Of a stretch of 64,000 nucleotides of DNA, positions 49,348 through 57,843 are shown piece by piece. The DNA lies in the NCBI RefSeq assembly GCF_031581025.1, contig NZ_JAVLCA010000001.1. One strand, 5' to 3'. How positions within the stretch are numbered: the stretch's first letter is position 1; every line of letters begins with the position of its first letter. The notes under the pieces are model-generated. The model made no database searches and was not told where the DNA came from. It saw nothing but the letters and a program-made list of their open reading frames with translations. Source of the DNA: Salibaculum sp031581025 (lineage in GTDB: Bacteria > Pseudomonadota > Alphaproteobacteria > Rhodobacterales > Rhodobacteraceae). Made by a program: the position numbers and the translations under genes.

Positions 49348-50630
49348 TCTGCGGCCTCCAGCCTGAGCCGGTCGCGCCGGTTAAGCGGGCGCGAGAAGAG
49401 CGCGGCCAGATCACCGGCCTGTTCGTAGAAATGCACCGGAGTGAAGACCAGTTCGATGGCCCACTTTGTGGTCATCCCCTCGGCCTCGAGCGGGTTGGCC
49501 AGCCCCAGCCCGCAGACTGTCAGGTCGGGGCGCGCTGCGCGGCAGCGGTCGAGCTGCTTTTCGACATCCTGGCCCTCGGCGATCACCGGCCCCTCGGCCA
49601 GAAGCTCGAGGTCGGGGGCGACCAGCGCCTTGTGGATATAGGGCGTGCCGACCTCGACGGCCTGCATCCCGCACTCGCGGGTCAGGAAGCGGGCCAGCGG
49701 GATCTCCATCTGGCTGTCGGGAAAGAAGAAGAGTTTCTTGCCCGCAAGTGTCTCGGCGGCCTTGGCCACCGCCTTGCGGGCGCGTGCGCGGGGCGCGTCT
49801 GTCACGGCATCGACACGCGCCTGGTCGATTCCGAAGTCCCGCGCAACGGCGCGAAGCCACGCGGTGGTGCCCTCTTCGCCGAATGGGAACGGCGCGGGGA
49901 TGTGACGCGCCCCGCGTCTTTCCAGGGCGGAATGGGTGCCGCCCAGGAAAGGCTGTGTCAGGGCAAAACTGGTGTTCGGGCCGACGCCGACCTGCGCATC
50001 GGCGTGGCGGGCGGGCAGGACGGTGACGGCGTCGATGCCGATCCGGGCCAGCAGCTCCAGCGCCTGGTCCTCGGCCACGTCGGGCAGGGCGCCGACCATC
50101 ATCAGCTGGCGGGCATCCGTCTCGGGCAGGGCGGGCACCATGGCGGCCAGGCAGGCGTCCTCGCCCTCGGTGAAGGTGGTCTCGATGCCGGACCCCGAGT
50201 AGTTGAGCACCCGGACCTTCGGCGCGTGGCGCGCGCTGAGCCGTTCGGCGGCGCGCGAGAGGTCCAGCTTGATGACCTCGGACGGGCAGGAGCCGACGAG
50301 GAAGAGTTGCCGGATGTCGCTGCGGCGGGCCAGCAGGCGGTCGACCTCGCGTTCGAGTTCTTCCTGGGCGTCGGCGAGGCCGGCCAGGTCGCTTTCCTCG
50401 AGAATCGCGGTGCCGAATCGGGGTTCGGCGAAGATCATCACCCCGGCGGCGCTTTGCAGCAGATGCGCGCAGGTGCGGCTGCCCACCACGAGGAAGAAGG
50501 CGTCCTGCATCTTGCGGTGTAGCCAGATGATTCCCGTCAGTCCACAGAAGACCTCGTGCTGGCCGCGTTCCTTGAGGACCGGGGCATTGCTGCAGCCCAT
50601 GGCCGGGGGCGGGGGGCTGTGACGGGTCAT
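49344..50630 (-). CDS. bchN: Protochlorophyllide reductase subunit BchN
   Basis: 428 residues. The three cluster cysteines appear in EVFCGLTGIIWLH, GSRTCAHLLQ and VGSCPSEVIK. With BchB it reduces ring D in the dark. Start at 50630 overlaps the bchF stop (ATGA). Confidence 0.96.
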   Translation of the reverse strand: MTRHSPPPPAMGCSNAPVLKERGQHEVFCGLTGIIWLHRKMQDAFFLVVGSRTCAHLLQSAAGVMIFAEPRFGTAILEESDLAGLADAQEELEREVDRLLARRSDIRQLFLVGSCPSEVIKLDLSRAAERLSARHAPKVRVLNYSGSGIETTFTEGEDACLAAMVPALPETDARQLMMVGALPDVAEDQALELLARIGIDAVTVLPARHADAQVGVGPNTSFALTQPFLGGTHSALERRGARHIPAPFPFGEEGTTAWLRAVARDFGIDQARVDAVTDAPRARARKAVAKAAETLAGKKLFFFPDSQMEIPLARFLTRECGMQAVEVGTPYIHKALVAPDLELLAEGPVIAEGQDVEKQLDRCRAARPDLTVCGLGLANPLEAEGMTTKWAIELVFTPVHFYEQAGDLAALFSRPLNRRDRLRLEAAE

Positions 50631-51142
50631 GCCGGGGCCTCGGATTGCAGGCGCGCGACGCGCAGCTTGAGCAGGAATTGCCCGGCGTTGATGACGTAGG
50701 CGGCATAGGCGGCCAGCGCCAGCCACATCAGCGCGACAGGCGCCAGCGCGCCGGTGAACAGGGCCCAGACGTAGCCCGTGTGCAGGGCGATGACGGCAAA
50801 GCTGAAGACATCCTCCCAGAAGAAGGCCGGGGCGAAAAGATACTGGCCGAAGACGACCTTTTCCCAGATCGCGCCGGTCACCATGATCAGGTACAGCAGG
50901 CCGGTCTTGGTGAGGATTGACCAGGTCGCCGCCGTGTAGCCGGTGCCGGCGGCCAGGTAGCGCAGCACCAGCACCAGCGAAACCAGGAAAACCAGGAACT
51001 GAAGCGGTGCAAGGAAACCTTGCACCAGCGTCCAGGGGCTGGCATCGCGGCGGGCCCGTTGCGCGGGCGTGTAAAGCGCGGTGGCCTCTGATGGTATCTG
51101 CGCCGAAGGCGTCATCGGACCCCCTGACCGAACGTGTGACAT
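50627..51142 (-). CDS. bchF: 3-vinyl bacteriochlorophyllide hydratase BchF
   Basis: 171 residues with four membrane helices and GAIWEKVVFGQYLFAPAFFWEDVFS, the BchF signature. It hydrates the 3-vinyl group. First gene of the long minus-strand operon running to hemA. An internal ATG at 51115 is an alternative start. Confidence 0.95.
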   Translation of the reverse strand: MSHVRSGGPMTPSAQIPSEATALYTPAQRARRDASPWTLVQGFLAPLQFLVFLVSLVLVLRYLAAGTGYTAATWSILTKTGLLYLIMVTGAIWEKVVFGQYLFAPAFFWEDVFSFAVIALHTGYVWALFTGALAPVALMWLALAAYAAYVINAGQFLLKLRVARLQSEAPA

Positions 51143-51148
51143 GGTCTG

Positions 51149-51190
51149 ATGCTAGGCCGCGCAGGGGGAAAGTGTCAATTATAATTTACA
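51149..51190 (-). promoter_or_regulatory. bchF promoter with PpsR box
   Basis: PpsR box at 51173-51190 (TGTCAATTATAATTTACA). On the minus strand its end gives TTGACA (51178-51173) as -35, with TAGCAT (51154-51149) after 18 bp as -10. TSS would fall a few bases before or at the bchF start. The rest of the 338-bp gap to aerR holds only an AT-rich stretch near 51251-51275 and the aerR box. Confidence 0.8.
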
Positions 51191-51365
51191 CCAACAGATC
51201 GGGGGATTTGTCCAGCCGGGCTGTCAGAAGGTCAGGGGCTGCGGCCGGGTCTATTCCATAAATTTAATGTGTTATCAGGCCTGGCGTGCGCGCAGGCGCA
51301 GTGTTCGACGCACGGGAATTTCTTGTCCTGCGCCAACGGGTTGCCGGGGGGTTGCGGGGGCATGT

Positions 51366-51383
51366 TGTCAATAGAAATTGACA
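51366..51383 (+). promoter_or_regulatory. PpsR box upstream of aerR
   Basis: Perfect TGTCAATAGAAATTGACA, ending in a TTGACA that can serve as -35 for aerR (no clear -10 in place). It implies that the regulator pair aerR-ppsR is itself under PpsR control. Confidence 0.85.
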
Positions 51384-51480
51384 TTTGAAAACGCCCCCAC
51401 CAAACTCCAATTATCCTCCATGTGAGAAGGCGCGGGCTGTCGGGTGCTCGGCCCCCATGGCGGCCAAGGGAGGAGGCTCA

Positions 51481-52299
51481 ATGGCACATGACACGGACCG
51501 CGATGACGGCTTCAACGAGGCCGGACCACGAAGTGAACAATCGCCCTCGATCCGGTATCTGGTCGAATCCGCGCTGCGCTCGGTCGCCTCGACATCGCAA
51601 AGCGATCAGCCGGGCACGCGCGACGAGTGGGTGGCGCATCTCGCCGCCGCCATGGTGTCGGACAGCGAGACCAGCCACCGCGCCGCTATTTCGGCGCTTG
51701 TCGCCAGTGGCGTGAGCAGTTCGGAAGTCCACCAGATCTACATTCCCGCGGTCGCGCGGTATCTGGGCGAGATGTGGGTCAACGACAGGGCCAGCTTCGT
51801 CGACGTCACGGTTGGGTCCGCGCGATTGCAGGCGCTGTTGCGCGAGGCGGGCGAGCCGGCCGAGATCGGATTGATCGACCGCAGCATTCCGTTGGGCCAG
51901 TCCGTGTTGATGGTGATCCCGCCCTACGAGGACCACGCGCTGGGGGCCTTCGTGGCCGCGGACCAGTTCCGCCGGCACGGGCTCTGGGTGCACATGGGCA
52001 TCGGGCTGACCCGCGACGAACTGGTCGATCTGATCGCATCGAGCCGGTTCTCGCTTGTGGGTCTTACGGCGGCGACGTGGACATCAGTTGAACAAGCCGG
52101 TGAGTTTGTCGATTACATTCGCGCGGGGCTGGACCACTGCCCGCCCATGGTGATCGGTGGGCGCGCGGTCAGCGAACCTGCCAAGGTCGAGCGCCTGACC
52201 GGCGTGGACTACGCCGTCAAAACTGTCCGCGAGGCGGTTGACCGTGCGGGATTGATGTCCATCTCTCAAGAGAACGAGCTGGACAAGCTGAACACCTAG
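51481..52299 (+). CDS. aerR: AerR/PpaA cobalamin-binding antirepressor of PpsR
   Basis: 272 residues. The C-terminal half is a B12-binding domain with ExHxxG (E150, H152, G155 in YEDHALGAF) and VHMGIGLTRDELVDLI. In Rhodobacter the protein binds cobalamin in light and antagonises PpsR/CrtJ. Start at 51481 has GGGAGGAGG upstream; in-frame earlier codons lack a ribosome site. Next to ppsR, as usual. Confidence 0.92.
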   Translation: MAHDTDRDDGFNEAGPRSEQSPSIRYLVESALRSVASTSQSDQPGTRDEWVAHLAAAMVSDSETSHRAAISALVASGVSSSEVHQIYIPAVARYLGEMWVNDRASFVDVTVGSARLQALLREAGEPAEIGLIDRSIPLGQSVLMVIPPYEDHALGAFVAADQFRRHGLWVHMGIGLTRDELVDLIASSRFSLVGLTAATWTSVEQAGEFVDYIRAGLDHCPPMVIGGRAVSEPAKVERLTGVDYAVKTVREAVDRAGLMSISQENELDKLNT

Positions 52300-52332
52300 A
52301 GGCCGAGAGGCCCGATATGGCGGAGACACCGA

Positions 52333-53760
52333 GTGAGCAGGCAGGGCCGAGCAAGCGAAACGATGACCGCAGGTCGGCTGCCGGCCCTCGGTGCCGTGGA
52401 CGCGATTGTCGAGCAGGCCTCTGACCTGGCGGTCATGCTCGACGACACTGGCGAGGTGCAGGGTATAAGCGTCAATCCCGACAGCCCCTCGTTGGGATGT
52501 CTCGACCACTGGGTCGGGCGGCGTTTCGACAGTTTCCTGACACCCGACAGCGCCGAGAAGTTTTCGACCCGGTTTCGGGCGGTCACTGCGGACCCGGACG
52601 TTGCGCCGCGGCCGATGGAACTGACCCACAAGGACAACGCCACATGGGAATTCCCGGTGCGCTACAGCATGCACAGGGTTGGCGATGGTCAGATCCTGAT
52701 GTTCGGGCGCGACATGCAGCCCCTGGCCGAGGTCCAGCAACGCCTGCTGCGCGAACAACTTGCCCGCGAGGCTGACCAGCAAAAGCTGCGTGCGGGTCAG
52801 ACCCTGTTCAGAATCGTTTTCGAGGAAGCCGAGACGCCTCTGATCGTGCTGGACCCGGAAAAGGCCCGGATCGAGGAGATCAATTCCGCCGCGGCCGCGC
52901 TTCTGGGCAGCACCGCCGAGACCTTGTCCGGCAACATCCTTCCGCAGGCCTTTGACGGCCGTCGCCGCGGCGAGTTCATGGAGGCCCTGCGCGCGGCCGC
53001 CACCGCCGACGTGGACCGCGGGGTCGAGGCGGTGTCGCGGCGCAACGGGCGCGTTCTCAATGTCCGCCCGAGGTTTTTCCGCGTGGCAGGTGACCTGGTG
53101 TTGCTATGCCGGCTCGACGTGGTGGACGAGGGGGCGTCGGCCGGGCCGGAGTTCTCGAATCTGCTGCTCGCCCTTTATGGGGCCACATCCGACGCGGTCG
53201 TGCTGGCCGATGCCAAGGGCAACATACGTGAGGCCAACGACGCCTTCCTCACAATGGCCGACGCGATGCAGATCCGCGATGTCCAGGACACGTCGCTGGC
53301 CGACTTCCTGATGCGTGGGTCTGTCGACCTCAAGCTGATGCTTGAAAGCGCCGCCCAGAAGGGCCGGATGCACCACTACGGTGCCCAGCTCAAGAGCACC
53401 CTCGGCACGCGCACAGAGGTCGACATCTCGGTCGCACGGCTGCGCCAGCAGGGTGGAGAAACTGGATTCGGCCTGATCATCCGCGATGTGTCGGCCAGCC
53501 AGGTGCCCGAGACCGACAGGGCGAATGTCATGGTCAGCGACGCGGCCATGCAGAACGTTATGGACCTTGTCGGCACGCGCTCGCTCAAGGAACTGGTGTC
53601 GGCCACCTCGGAGGTGGTCGAGAAACTGTGCATCGAGACGGCCGTGCAACTGACGGACAACAACCGCGTCGCCGCCGCCGAGATGCTGGGCCTTTCGCGG
53701 CAGAGCCTCTACGTCAAGCTGCGCAAATACGGCCTGATCAAGCCCACCGAGGACGACTAG
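52333..53760 (+). CDS. ppsR: PpsR (CrtJ) redox-sensing photosynthesis repressor
   Basis: 475 residues: N-terminal domain and two PAS domains (about 160-265 and 280-385), then a Fis-type helix-turn-helix at the C-terminus (NNRVAAAEMLGLSRQSLYVKL). Cysteines at 56, 259 and 433; the last is in the HTH (KLCIETA) and corresponds to the redox Cys424 of R. sphaeroides. Start is GTG at 52333; ATG at 52363 is an alternative that matches family numbering better. Confidence 0.95.
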   Translation: MSRQGRASETMTAGRLPALGAVDAIVEQASDLAVMLDDTGEVQGISVNPDSPSLGCLDHWVGRRFDSFLTPDSAEKFSTRFRAVTADPDVAPRPMELTHKDNATWEFPVRYSMHRVGDGQILMFGRDMQPLAEVQQRLLREQLAREADQQKLRAGQTLFRIVFEEAETPLIVLDPEKARIEEINSAAAALLGSTAETLSGNILPQAFDGRRRGEFMEALRAAATADVDRGVEAVSRRNGRVLNVRPRFFRVAGDLVLLCRLDVVDEGASAGPEFSNLLLALYGATSDAVVLADAKGNIREANDAFLTMADAMQIRDVQDTSLADFLMRGSVDLKLMLESAAQKGRMHHYGAQLKSTLGTRTEVDISVARLRQQGGETGFGLIIRDVSASQVPETDRANVMVSDAAMQNVMDLVGTRSLKELVSATSEVVEKLCIETAVQLTDNNRVAAAEMLGLSRQSLYVKLRKYGLIKPTEDD

Positions 53761-53821
53761 CGCCGCGACGGGGGGCTCGGCCACGTCGGCGCGACAAGAA
53801 AACCCTTTCAAGAATCTCCTA

Positions 53822-53839
53822 TGTATAGTTTAGTTGACA
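53822..53839 (+). promoter_or_regulatory. bchG promoter/PpsR box abutting the start codon
   Basis: Perfect TGTATAGTTTAGTTGACA, one base before the bchG ATG. TATAGT at 53824-53829 within it is a good -10, which would place the transcript start about 5 nt before the ATG. No good -35 is seen at 16-18 bp. Confidence 0.8.
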
Positions 53840-53840
53840 C

Positions 53841-54752
53841 ATGAGTGTCAGCGAATCCTTACATGCCTCCCGGCGTTGGCCGCGCCCGCGCGCGGTGTTG
53901 ACCCTGCTCAAGCCGGTGACATGGTTCCCGCCGATATGGGCCTATCTCTGCGGTGTCGTTGCCTCGGGGGTTGCTCCGGCGACGGCGCCGGTGGCCGTGC
54001 TGGTGGGCATGGTCCTGGCCGGGCCGGTGGTCTGCGGCATGAGCCAGGCGGCCAACGATTGGTGCGACCGGCATGTCGATGCGATCAACGAACCGGACCG
54101 CCCCATCCCCTCGGGCGCGATCCCGGGGCGCTGGGGGCTGTGGATTGCGCTGTTCATCACTGCGCTTGCGCTGGCGCTGGGCACGGTGCTGGGGCCCTGG
54201 GGTTTCGGCGCGACCGTCTTCGGCGTCGCCGCGGCCTGGGCCTATTCGGCAGAGCCGATCCGGCTCAAGCGCTCGGGCATCTGGGGGCCGGGCCTGGTGG
54301 GGCTGTGCTATGAAGGACTGCCCTGGTTCACCGGGGCGGCCGTACTGGCGGCGGGGGCGCCGCCGCTGACCACCGTGACCGTCGCGCTGCTCTATGCGCT
54401 TGGGGCGCATGGCATCATGACACTCAATGATTTCAAGGCCCTGGAGGGCGACCGCCAGACCGGTGTGAACTCGCTGCCGGTCACGCTGGGCCCGGAACGG
54501 GCGGCGCGGGTGGCCTGCTGGGTCATGGCGCTGCCGCAAATGGCGGTGATCGTGCTGCTGCTGGCCTGGGATCGGCCTTGGCATGCGCTTGTCATCGCCG
54601 CGCTGGTGGCGGTACAGGTCTGGGCGATGCGTGTCCTGCTGAAAGATCCGAAGGGCCGCGCACCCTGGTACAATGCGACGGGCGTGAGCCTTTACGTCAG
54701 CGGCATGATGGTCGCCGCCGTCGCCCTGCGCAACATGGAAGGGATATCATGA
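53841..54752 (+). CDS. bchG: Bacteriochlorophyll synthase BchG
   Basis: 303 residues, UbiA-type prenyltransferase with about 8 helices and the prenyl-diphosphate site NDWCDRHVDAINEPDRPIPSG (NDXXDXXXD). It esterifies bacteriochlorophyllide with geranylgeranyl. Starting MSVS as in relatives, so the ATG at 53841 is likely real although no Shine-Dalgarno is present. Coupled to orf428 by ATGA. Confidence 0.96.
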   Translation: MSVSESLHASRRWPRPRAVLTLLKPVTWFPPIWAYLCGVVASGVAPATAPVAVLVGMVLAGPVVCGMSQAANDWCDRHVDAINEPDRPIPSGAIPGRWGLWIALFITALALALGTVLGPWGFGATVFGVAAAWAYSAEPIRLKRSGIWGPGLVGLCYEGLPWFTGAAVLAAGAPPLTTVTVALLYALGAHGIMTLNDFKALEGDRQTGVNSLPVTLGPERAARVACWVMALPQMAVIVLLLAWDRPWHALVIAALVAVQVWAMRVLLKDPKGRAPWYNATGVSLYVSGMMVAAVALRNMEGIS

Positions 54753-56041
54753 CCCTGAGCTGGCTTTCGATCGTGCGTCTCGGGCTGGTGCAGATGGCCC
54801 TGGGCGCGGTGGTGGTGCTGACCACCTCGACGCTGAACCGCCTCATGGTGGTGGAACTGGCGCTGCCCGCGGTGCTGCCGGGGTTTCTCGTGGCGCTGCA
54901 TTACGGGATCCAGATCACCCGGCCCAACTGGGGCTTTCTGTCCGACACCGGCGGGCATCGCACGCGCTGGATCATCGGCGGCATGGGTGCGCTGGCGCTG
55001 GGCGCCTATGGCGCGGCGCACGGGGTCGTCCTGCTGGAGGGCAGCTTTGCCGCCGGGATGGCGCTTTCCATTGCCGCCTACGCCCTGATCGGCGTCGGGG
55101 TGGGGGCCTCGGGCACCTCGCTGCTGGCCCTGCTGGCCACTGCGACGGCCCCGCACCGCCGCGCCGCGGCCGCCACGATCACCTGGCTGATGATGATCGC
55201 CGGGATCGCCGTGACGGCCGGCACCGTCGGCGCCTTCCTGGACCCGTACACGCCGCAACTGTTGTTGCGCATCGTCGGCATCGTGACCCTGGGGGCCGTG
55301 GTCCTGACCACGCTGACCGTTTGGGGCATCGAGGCCCGGGTGGCCCCGGCCGAACCGGACCCCGAGCCGCAGGCTTTCGTCGCCGGGCTGCGCGAGGTCT
55401 GGGGTGAACCCAAAGCGCGCAATTTCACCATCTTCGTCTTTCTGTCCATGACGGCCTATTTCATGCAGGAACTGATCCTCGAACCCTATGCCGGGCTGGT
55501 CTTCGGCTTCACGCCGGGGCAGTCCACCTCGCTCAGCGGGGCGCAGAACGGCGGGGTCTTCCTTGGGATGCTCACCGTGGGAATCGCCGCCACGGGCCTG
55601 CGCATCGGGTCCTTGCGGCACTGGGTCGTCGCGGGTTGCCTCGGCTCGGCGGTCAGCCTGGCCGCGATTTCGGCCCTGGGGCCGCTGGCGCTCTCGGGCG
55701 CGCTGACAGGGGCGGTGGTCGCGCTGGGGTATTTCAACGGCATGTTCGCCGTGGCGGCCATCGGCTCGATGATGGCGCTGGCGGGGCAGGGGCGCGGCGC
55801 GCGCGAGGGCACGCGCATGGGCCTCTGGGGCGCGGCGCAGGCCATTGCGGCCGGCTTCGGCGGGCTGCTGGGCGCCGGGGCCGTGGACATCATGCGCCTG
55901 CTGCTGGTGCAGGACGCCCGGGCCTTTGGCGCGGTCTTCCTGTTCGAAGCGGCGCTTTTCGTGCTTGCGGCCCTGATGGCGCTGCGGGTGATCGCACATA
56001 CCCAGGGCCGCAACGCGCCCCTGGCCGTTCCGGGGGAATGA
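54749..56041 (+). CDS. PucC/LhaA-family membrane protein (orf428/bch2 type)
   Basis: 430 residues with about 12 helices; HYGIQITRPNWGFLSDTGGHRTRWIIGG is the PucC/BCH2 signature. Located between bchG and bchP as in Rhodobacter (orf428). Probably assists pigment delivery to light-harvesting proteins. ATGA overlap with bchG. Confidence 0.9.
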   Translation: MTLSWLSIVRLGLVQMALGAVVVLTTSTLNRLMVVELALPAVLPGFLVALHYGIQITRPNWGFLSDTGGHRTRWIIGGMGALALGAYGAAHGVVLLEGSFAAGMALSIAAYALIGVGVGASGTSLLALLATATAPHRRAAAATITWLMMIAGIAVTAGTVGAFLDPYTPQLLLRIVGIVTLGAVVLTTLTVWGIEARVAPAEPDPEPQAFVAGLREVWGEPKARNFTIFVFLSMTAYFMQELILEPYAGLVFGFTPGQSTSLSGAQNGGVFLGMLTVGIAATGLRIGSLRHWVVAGCLGSAVSLAAISALGPLALSGALTGAVVALGYFNGMFAVAAIGSMMALAGQGRGAREGTRMGLWGAAQAIAAGFGGLLGAGAVDIMRLLLVQDARAFGAVFLFEAALFVLAALMALRVIAHTQGRNAPLAVPGE

Positions 56042-56044
56042 GGG

Positions 56045-57229
56045 ATGCCTGAGTTCGATGTTGTCGTTGTGGGGGGTGGCCCCAGCGGGGCCACGGCCGC
56101 CGAGGATCTGGCGCGGTCGGGGCATCGCGTCGCGCTGCTGGACCGGGCGGGGCGGATCAAGCCCTGCGGCGGGGCCATCCCGCCCCGGCTGATTGCGGAT
56201 TTCGACATCCCCGAGGATCTTCTGGTGGCCCGGATCACCACCGCGCGCATGATCGCCCCAAGCGGGCGGCGGGTGGATATCCCGATCGAGAACGGCTTTG
56301 TCGGCATGGTCGACCGCGAGGATTTCGACGAATTCCTGCGCAGCCGCGCCGCCGGCGCCGGGGCGACGCGCCTGACCGGCACCTACCAGTCCATCGACCG
56401 CGACGGCGGCCACCCGCGCGTTCACTATCGCGATCGTGACAGCGGCGAGACCCGCAGTCTCTCGGCCCGGCTGGTCATCGGGGCGGACGGGGCGCGGTCC
56501 AACGTGGCCAGCGACGAGGTCGAGGGCGGCGACCGCATTCCCTATGTCATCGCCTATCACGAGATCATCGAGGCCCCCGGCCCGGTGGGCGACTATCACC
56601 CCGACCGCTGCGACGTCGTCTATGACGGGCGCATCTCGCCCGATTTCTACGGCTGGGTCTTTCCGCATGGCGGCAAGGCCAGTGTCGGCATGGGGTCGCT
56701 CGTCAGCGACGTGAACCTTAAGCAGGCCACCGCCGATCTGCGCGCGGCGAGCGGGCTCGCCGACTGCCCCACGATCCGGCGCGAAGGTGCGCCGATCCCC
56801 CTGCAACCGCTCGATCGCTGGGACAATGGTCGCGACGTGGTGCTGGCCGGCGATGCCGCCGGGGTCGTCGCCCCCAGTTCGGGCGAGGGGATCTATTACG
56901 CCATGGTCGGCGGGCGCGTCGCCGCCAGCGCCGCCGCCGCCTGCCTGAAAACCGGACGCGCGCGCGACCTGCGCCTTGCCCGGCAGTTGTTCATGCGCGA
57001 ACACAAGACCGTCTTTCGCGTGCTGGCCAGCATGCAGAAGGCCTACTACCGCTCGGACGAGCGGCGCGAACGCTTTGTGTCGCTGTGCCATGACGTGGAC
57101 GTGCAGCGTCTGACCTTCGAGGCCTACATGAACAAGGCGCTGGTCCGGGCCCGGCCGATGGCCCACCTGCGCATCGGGCTGAAGAACCTGGCGCATCTGA
57201 CGCGGCTGGTGCGCCCGGAATTCATATGA
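56045..57229 (+). CDS. bchP: Geranylgeranyl reductase BchP
   Basis: 394 residues. FAD-binding VVVGGGPSGATAAEDLARSG, LDRAGRIKPCGGAIPPR (the CGG motif of the family) and LAGDAAGVVAPSSGEGIYYAM. It reduces the geranylgeranyl tail to phytyl. 3 nt after orf428 and overlapping idi by ATGA. Confidence 0.96.
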   Translation: MPEFDVVVVGGGPSGATAAEDLARSGHRVALLDRAGRIKPCGGAIPPRLIADFDIPEDLLVARITTARMIAPSGRRVDIPIENGFVGMVDREDFDEFLRSRAAGAGATRLTGTYQSIDRDGGHPRVHYRDRDSGETRSLSARLVIGADGARSNVASDEVEGGDRIPYVIAYHEIIEAPGPVGDYHPDRCDVVYDGRISPDFYGWVFPHGGKASVGMGSLVSDVNLKQATADLRAASGLADCPTIRREGAPIPLQPLDRWDNGRDVVLAGDAAGVVAPSSGEGIYYAMVGGRVAASAAAACLKTGRARDLRLARQLFMREHKTVFRVLASMQKAYYRSDERRERFVSLCHDVDVQRLTFEAYMNKALVRARPMAHLRIGLKNLAHLTRLVRPEFI

Positions 57230-57756
57230 GCGCGCCTCCCGAGGCCGCGACGATCCCCGCCTGGCGGGGCGGCGAGCTGGTCGCCGTGGACAAGCTGCAG
57301 GTGCACCGCGAGGGGCTGCGGCACAAGGCGGTCTCGGTCTTCGTGCAATGCGGCGACGAGTTGCTGCTGCAGCGCCGGGCCCTGGGCAAGTATCATACGC
57401 CGGGGCTTTGGGCGAATGCCTGCTGCACCCATCCGCACTGGGGCGAGGCCCCGGGCGAGTGCGCCGCCCGCCGGGTGGCCCAGGAACTGGGCCTGAGCGG
57501 GCTTGACCTGGACCACAAGGGCCGGGTCGAATACCGCGCCGATGTCGGTGATGGCCTGATCGAGCACGAGGTGGTGGATCTGTTCCTCGCGCGTCTGGCC
57601 GCCCGGCCTGTCGTCACCCCCGACCCGGACGAGGTCATGGCCGTGGACTGGATGCCCCTGCGCCAGCTGGCGGCCGCGGTGCAGCGCCGCCCAGAGGCCT
57701 ACACCCCCTGGCTGCGCATCTACCTTGACCGGCACGCAGGCCAGATTTTCGCCTGA
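57226..57756 (+). CDS. idi: Isopentenyl-diphosphate delta-isomerase (type I)
   Basis: 176 residues; Nudix-fold type I IDI with the catalytic cysteine in NACCTHPHWGE, the GECAARRVAQELGL Nudix box and Glu in IEHEVVDLF. Interconverts IPP and DMAPP. A GC hairpin-like stretch follows (57759-57780) but is imperfect. Confidence 0.93.
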   Translation: MSAPPEAATIPAWRGGELVAVDKLQVHREGLRHKAVSVFVQCGDELLLQRRALGKYHTPGLWANACCTHPHWGEAPGECAARRVAQELGLSGLDLDHKGRVEYRADVGDGLIEHEVVDLFLARLAARPVVTPDPDEVMAVDWMPLRQLAAAVQRRPEAYTPWLRIYLDRHAGQIFA

Positions 57757-57788
57757 CCGGGCGGGGCTGGCAGCGCCGCTTTGACTCA

Positions 57789-57806
57789 TGTCAATTCAAG
57801 TTGACA
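57789..57806 (+). promoter_or_regulatory. PpsR box upstream of bchE
   Basis: Perfect TGTCAATTCAAGTTGACA, whose TTGACA end (57801-57806) can be the -35 of the bchE-bchJ promoter. 37 bp separate it from the bchE ATG. Confidence 0.87.
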
Positions 57807-57843
57807 GCATCGATGTCATCCTTGTTCCAAACAAGGAGGCGAC

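Noticed and set aside
51385..51480. Extended AerR start at TTG 51385
   Set aside because: No ribosome site, rare codon, and it begins 2 nt after the PpsR box; the ATG at 51481 has a strong GGAGG. Kept only as a possible long form.
54692..57196. Minus-strand ORF of 834 codons opposite orf428 and bchP
   Set aside because: Composition rich in Gly, Arg, His, Gln, typical of antisense frames; both plus-strand genes show full family motifs.
57757..57788. Terminator after idi
   Set aside because: The GC-rich stretch pairs poorly and lacks a T-run; readthrough towards bchE cannot be excluded.
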